Source of the DNA: Paragorgia papillata | Taxonomy: Eukaryota; Cnidaria; Anthozoa; Scleralcyonacea; Coralliidae | DNA: 64,000 nucleotides | Assembly (NCBI GenBank): GCA_035771165.1 | Contig: JAWNZC010000114.1 | Span: 243,501-307,500, forward strand | Reading direction: 5' to 3' | Shown here: in pieces, positions 57,496 through 64,000 of the stretch | Layout of the letters: every line of letters begins with the position of its first letter | How positions within the stretch are numbered: position 1 is the stretch's first letter | The notes under the pieces: generated by a model | What the model was told of the DNA's origin: nothing | The model's input: the letters and a program-made list of their open reading frames with translations, nothing else | The model's database searches: none | Program-made: the position numbers and the translations under genes

Positions 57496-58129
57496 TAAAT
57501 CATTTGACTCAATACCAGAGAACCTGAAGAAACCAAACGCCGTATGGTAAACCAAACTCCATCTGAATGACTGAATTGCAGTGGTTGTGGTCACTCAGTG
57601 GTCTCAAAATCATTTTAAGTTAACAGTAGGGGGGATTTGTATTTTGTCCTTATGTCCTAAAACAATATATTAATACAGCTTCACGTTTTTGTGCTTTCCC
57701 TTTGCTCGTCCAAACCATAAGTCAGCTTAACTAAAGCTAACTTAAAACACTACCTTAATAGGCTTATGTTGACGTGATGTTTTCCATTGACTTTGCATGC
57801 ACTTTTTTCATGGGCTTTGTCGGCCGTTTTCTTGGCTGAATCTCCAAATTTTCGACTGAAACGTTGTCTGTTTAATACTTCTTTCTGGAATCTGATTCTA
57901 CTGAATTGTTTTTATCTCAGACTCTATTATAAATGTAATTTTTGAGCTGTTAACTTTTAATTTTTAATTCTGTCTTTGCAAAACATCTATTGCATAGGGA
58001 AAACATTTGATATGCTCAACGTTCATTAAATGATTTAAATCTGTTTTGTCATCCTAGCCATAAATTCTATAATTATCCGAAGGATTTAATATAATTTGTT
58101 TTTATATCTGTTTGTTTAGCCTCCTCCAC
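57496..58129. other. intergenic, no gene seen
   Basis: No repeat or exon recognised. Confidence 0.4.
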
Positions 58130-58430
58130 AGGCAACTCTGTGTGGCTTTCCAGAACTGTGACGTTTTGATCAAGATCTTGACTTTATTTGGTCGAGGACA
58201 GGAAGGGATTGGGGAAAGCAGCGCGTTTTTTTTTTCCCGCTCCCAATCCCTTCCTGTCCCTTTTTTGCTCGGCCAAATTGAATATCTCGACCAAAATATT
58301 GCCCATAACAGTTGAAATAAAGTCAAGATCTTGATCAAAACGTCACAGCTCTGGCTTCCTGTCCCCAATTGAATATCTCGACCAAATAAAGTCACGATCT
58401 TGATCAAAACGTCACAGTTCTGGGAAGCCA
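58130..58430. repeat. nested inverted repeats
   Basis: CCAGAACTGTGACGTTTTGA at the left is complemented at 58402-58423. A second inner pair is AGGACAGGAAGGGATTGGG / CCCAATCCCTTCCTGTCC. Confidence 0.8.
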
Positions 58431-59640
58431 CTGGCTACTGTTTGTTTTTGTATTGCCTGTGTATCAGGAGTGCTTATTTTAATCAGTGGGGGTCAAAAAA
58501 GCATGTAAAAGCGGGCGAGGGGTTGTTGCGTTTATGTATTTCTAGTACGACTATAAATTCAGTCGCACTTGATCAAAAGGTCGAAGCAAACTGAAAGTAC
58601 CTATATTTGCTTCAGAAGCGGCAGTAGTTATGATGAACCTAATTTCTCTTATTACGTTCGATAATGAAAACTGTGCATGATTACTTCTTATACGGCAACT
58701 AGTTATGGCCGAACAAGTGTTATTGCATACAACAAAAATACCCGCCACTAAATCAGTTTGATTTAATCATGGATTGTAAAAGGACTGGATGAAACTAATA
58801 GTCATGTGGGGTGTTTTGAGCCTTTTGATTGGTTAAATCGCATTCACTGAAACCTAGATGCAAATTGTGATGTTGCACGAATGGCGTGAGTAGGCTTGTT
58901 TTACTGAGGTTTTTAAGTGAACTTTTGTTCAACTTCTTCATGTTCTCACATTCAGATGACTATGTTGACGTTTCAAATGATTTTATCGCCTTATAAACTT
59001 GCCTAAGCCACAATCGAGAATTCGAGGAAAACGTTGTTGAACTTTGTTTTGATGTTTCGGAATTCCTGTGTTGTTTTGAAGAAACTGGCGTCCCAAAATA
59101 GTACTTTGTTTTGGCTCGGAATTTGTGATGCATATTTTAACTAGTAAACCTTCAGATATTTTCTTTTAAAATGAGGAATAATTTTGAATATACAAGGGGT
59201 TTTTAAGCTTGTCAATTTCACGCCATCAAGTTTCCCATCCAGTCTTTTTACTATCCGTGATTTAATATCGCAAGCAATTGCACATTGTTGCACCCTGTCA
59301 CTAATTAGGTCTGCGGCGTTGGTGCTTATACGACAATGCAGGCCAGTAAACATATACTAATAAGTAATTACAAAATGCGAAAATGGCGACCATTGTTTGG
59401 ACTCCCGTTGTTTTTTGACTTTCATGTCTGTAAAGTCGCTAGCTATGGAATGGCGAGTGAGGCAAACGAGCGAGAAAAGTTTAAAAAAATGTCATGCGAT
59501 TGGAGTGACTGGGAAAAAATTCGCACATGTGTAGTTTGGCGGCCAGCTTTATGAGACTCTTTATGCAACAAAGATACCGTTTCGATCAGACAAGTCTGTA
59601 TCTTTATAGTGTATACGGCTTAACCGAAGACCATTTAATT
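58431..59640. other. intergenic, no supported gene
   Basis: A 72-codon frame at 59336-59554 has no recognisable motif and no splice context I can support. Confidence 0.4.
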
Positions 59641-59644
59641 GTCA

Positions 59645-59815
59645 GTACAGTTCAAACCGTAGCAACAAGAACGACATTTGCGCAAATCACACAAAAAATT
59701 ACAGTTCAAACCGTAGCAACAAGCTAGAACGTCATTTGCGCAAACCACAGAAAAAAATTCAGTTTAAATCACAGCAACAATTATAACTAATATTGCGCAA
59801 ATGACAGCGAAGTCA
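59645..59815 (+). repeat. ~55-bp triplication upstream of the second FN3 gene
   Basis: CAGTTCAAACCGTAGCAACA with a CATTTGCGCAAA block occurs twice, with a third diverged unit. Each unit carries TTGCGCAAA, a small palindrome. Confidence 0.75.
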
Positions 59816-60913
59816 CTGGTCAAATGGCAGTCAAGGTCAGAATAGTAAACTGAATTGGTAAGCTGTATCGTAGAAATCTTGAAATCATTGACTCGCTTGT
59901 TTGTTTGGCCTTTGTTTATTTACCACACTGACAATAACATGACCCAGTTTGGCCATCGTCTACGCGGTTGCCGTGGTTATTAGCTGATTTAGCCTCCTTA
60001 GAATGTTTTTTTGAAAACCGCAAATTAAAATGTTATTATGATTCGGCGTGTTTTGCAATGTTATTTGTCGGAATGATCAAAAGCTTTGTTTTGACCCAAT
60101 TTTTTTTATTCTCTGTTTTCTACCATTCCATTTCCTGCCACTAATTTTCGTATTATCATTCACTTCCTTCCTGGCTTATGGCGTGAACCGAGATTTATAA
60201 GTTTCTAAATTAGATATCTATTTCAACTATATATCTATCAACGACATATAATTTAATCGAATTGACATTATTACTCCGTACTTCGTCAACTGTGAGTTGC
60301 CATTGAAAACTACACGCTGGTTATTTAATTTTGTACAAGTCTGTATACTCGCCATTCGTCTGTCTGGGTCATTACTTTTAATTTATCATATTTAATCAAT
60401 TAACTGTCGTACTAACCCAAGGTCGGACACTCAGTTCGATCAGTTGGAATTATGAGGTCAAGTTGATGGTTGATTAACGGCGTATTGACTTTGCTTGCCT
60501 CGATCGGATGTTTAACGTAAAGCTGAACCGCCAATCAGAGAGCGAGTTAATACGGAATATTCTCAGAATTAATTCTAGAGCAGGTTAAATATGCCAAGTT
60601 ATGAGAACAAGAACGTATTCTGAACACACTGTTGACCAGAGTTTGTCCACCGCACTGTGCTCTCGACAAATTCAGCGATAAGCCTTCGAAAGTTCGAAAG
60701 TAAAGAAAGCCGAAGACACTTCCACTCGAACAAATAAATTGGGCTCACTTTGTTCTACGAAGTAGTTACTCACATCCGAGAAACGTTCAAGAGTTGCCTG
60801 GCCAACGCCAAAGAACAGAGACTTAATCGAAAATTCTAGCTTCGGAAGTTGTGCGTAGAAGTTGTTCCCCGCGCAATTACAAGTACAAGATAAATCGGTG
60901 AAACAAAGGGACC
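59816..60913. other. presumed promoter and 5' leader region
   Basis: Apparently single-copy DNA in contrast to the flanking repeats. A GTTGCCGTGGTTAT site near 59970 resembles an RFX X-box. No TATA box was assigned. Confidence 0.35.
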
Positions 60914-63837
<2,924 letters not shown>

Positions 63838-64000
63838 GTATGTAGTTTTCTTTATAATATTCAGTGAAATATTTTTTTGAAGCTAACCTTGTTTTGGAAG
63901 GGGAAAAGGAAAGGACTTGTCATGGATCACAGGAAATATTTTTTTATAATTCTAGGGAAATTTTTTTAACCCATACACCTCACTACACGCCCCACCCTTA
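63838..64000 (+). other. intron 2 of the second FN3 gene, cut by the window end
   Basis: Starts at a GTATGT donor. No exon is visible before the window ends. Confidence 0.6.

Overview
This is nuclear DNA from an intron-rich animal. Three protein-coding genes lie on the + strand with GT-AG introns, embedded in short inverted-repeat transposons, 5S- and tRNA-derived SINE pieces, LINE remnants and very long simple-sequence arrays. The gene families and repeat style suggest a marine invertebrate, possibly an early-branching one such as a cnidarian or sponge. The species cannot be fixed from the sequence alone.

Layout. 1-16128 holds no recognisable gene and is a patchwork of inverted-repeat (MITE-like) elements, hairpins and LINE tails. 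16129-31291 is a complete 16-exon cytosolic phospholipase A2 gene (group IV, 732 predicted residues: C2 domain plus patatin-like lipase domain with the GLSGS nucleophile motif). 31292-33814 is a spacer with a MITE, a TTCAC pentamer array and a tRNA-like/ATCT cluster. 33815-46092 is a 13-exon gene for a 671-residue type I membrane protein: signal peptide, five fibronectin-III-like modules arranged as a duplicated pair plus a membrane-proximal module, one transmembrane helix, and a 76-residue tail carrying a canonical-looking ITAM (YxxI-x6-YxxL). 46093-60913 is a repeat-rich spacer with a hAT-like element enclosing a LINE fragment and with interrupted and uninterrupted 5S-SINE copies. 60914-63837 holds the first two coding exons of a second secreted or membrane FN3-like protein that runs off the window.

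Every exon junction in the two complete gene models keeps frame, and both totals are divisible by three. Known biology allows a functional link, since ITAM/Syk-type receptors and cytokine receptors activate cPLA2 in vertebrates. Co-linearity here is only suggestive.

The most notable observations are the ITAM-like tail on a cytokine-receptor-like ectodomain; a hAT-like insertion whose 8-bp target duplication copies the 5' splice site of receptor exon 5; nine of fifteen cPLA2 introns each filled with a different simple-repeat array; and dispersed hairpins with a hammerhead-ribozyme-like core whose putative stem II varies in a compensatory way.
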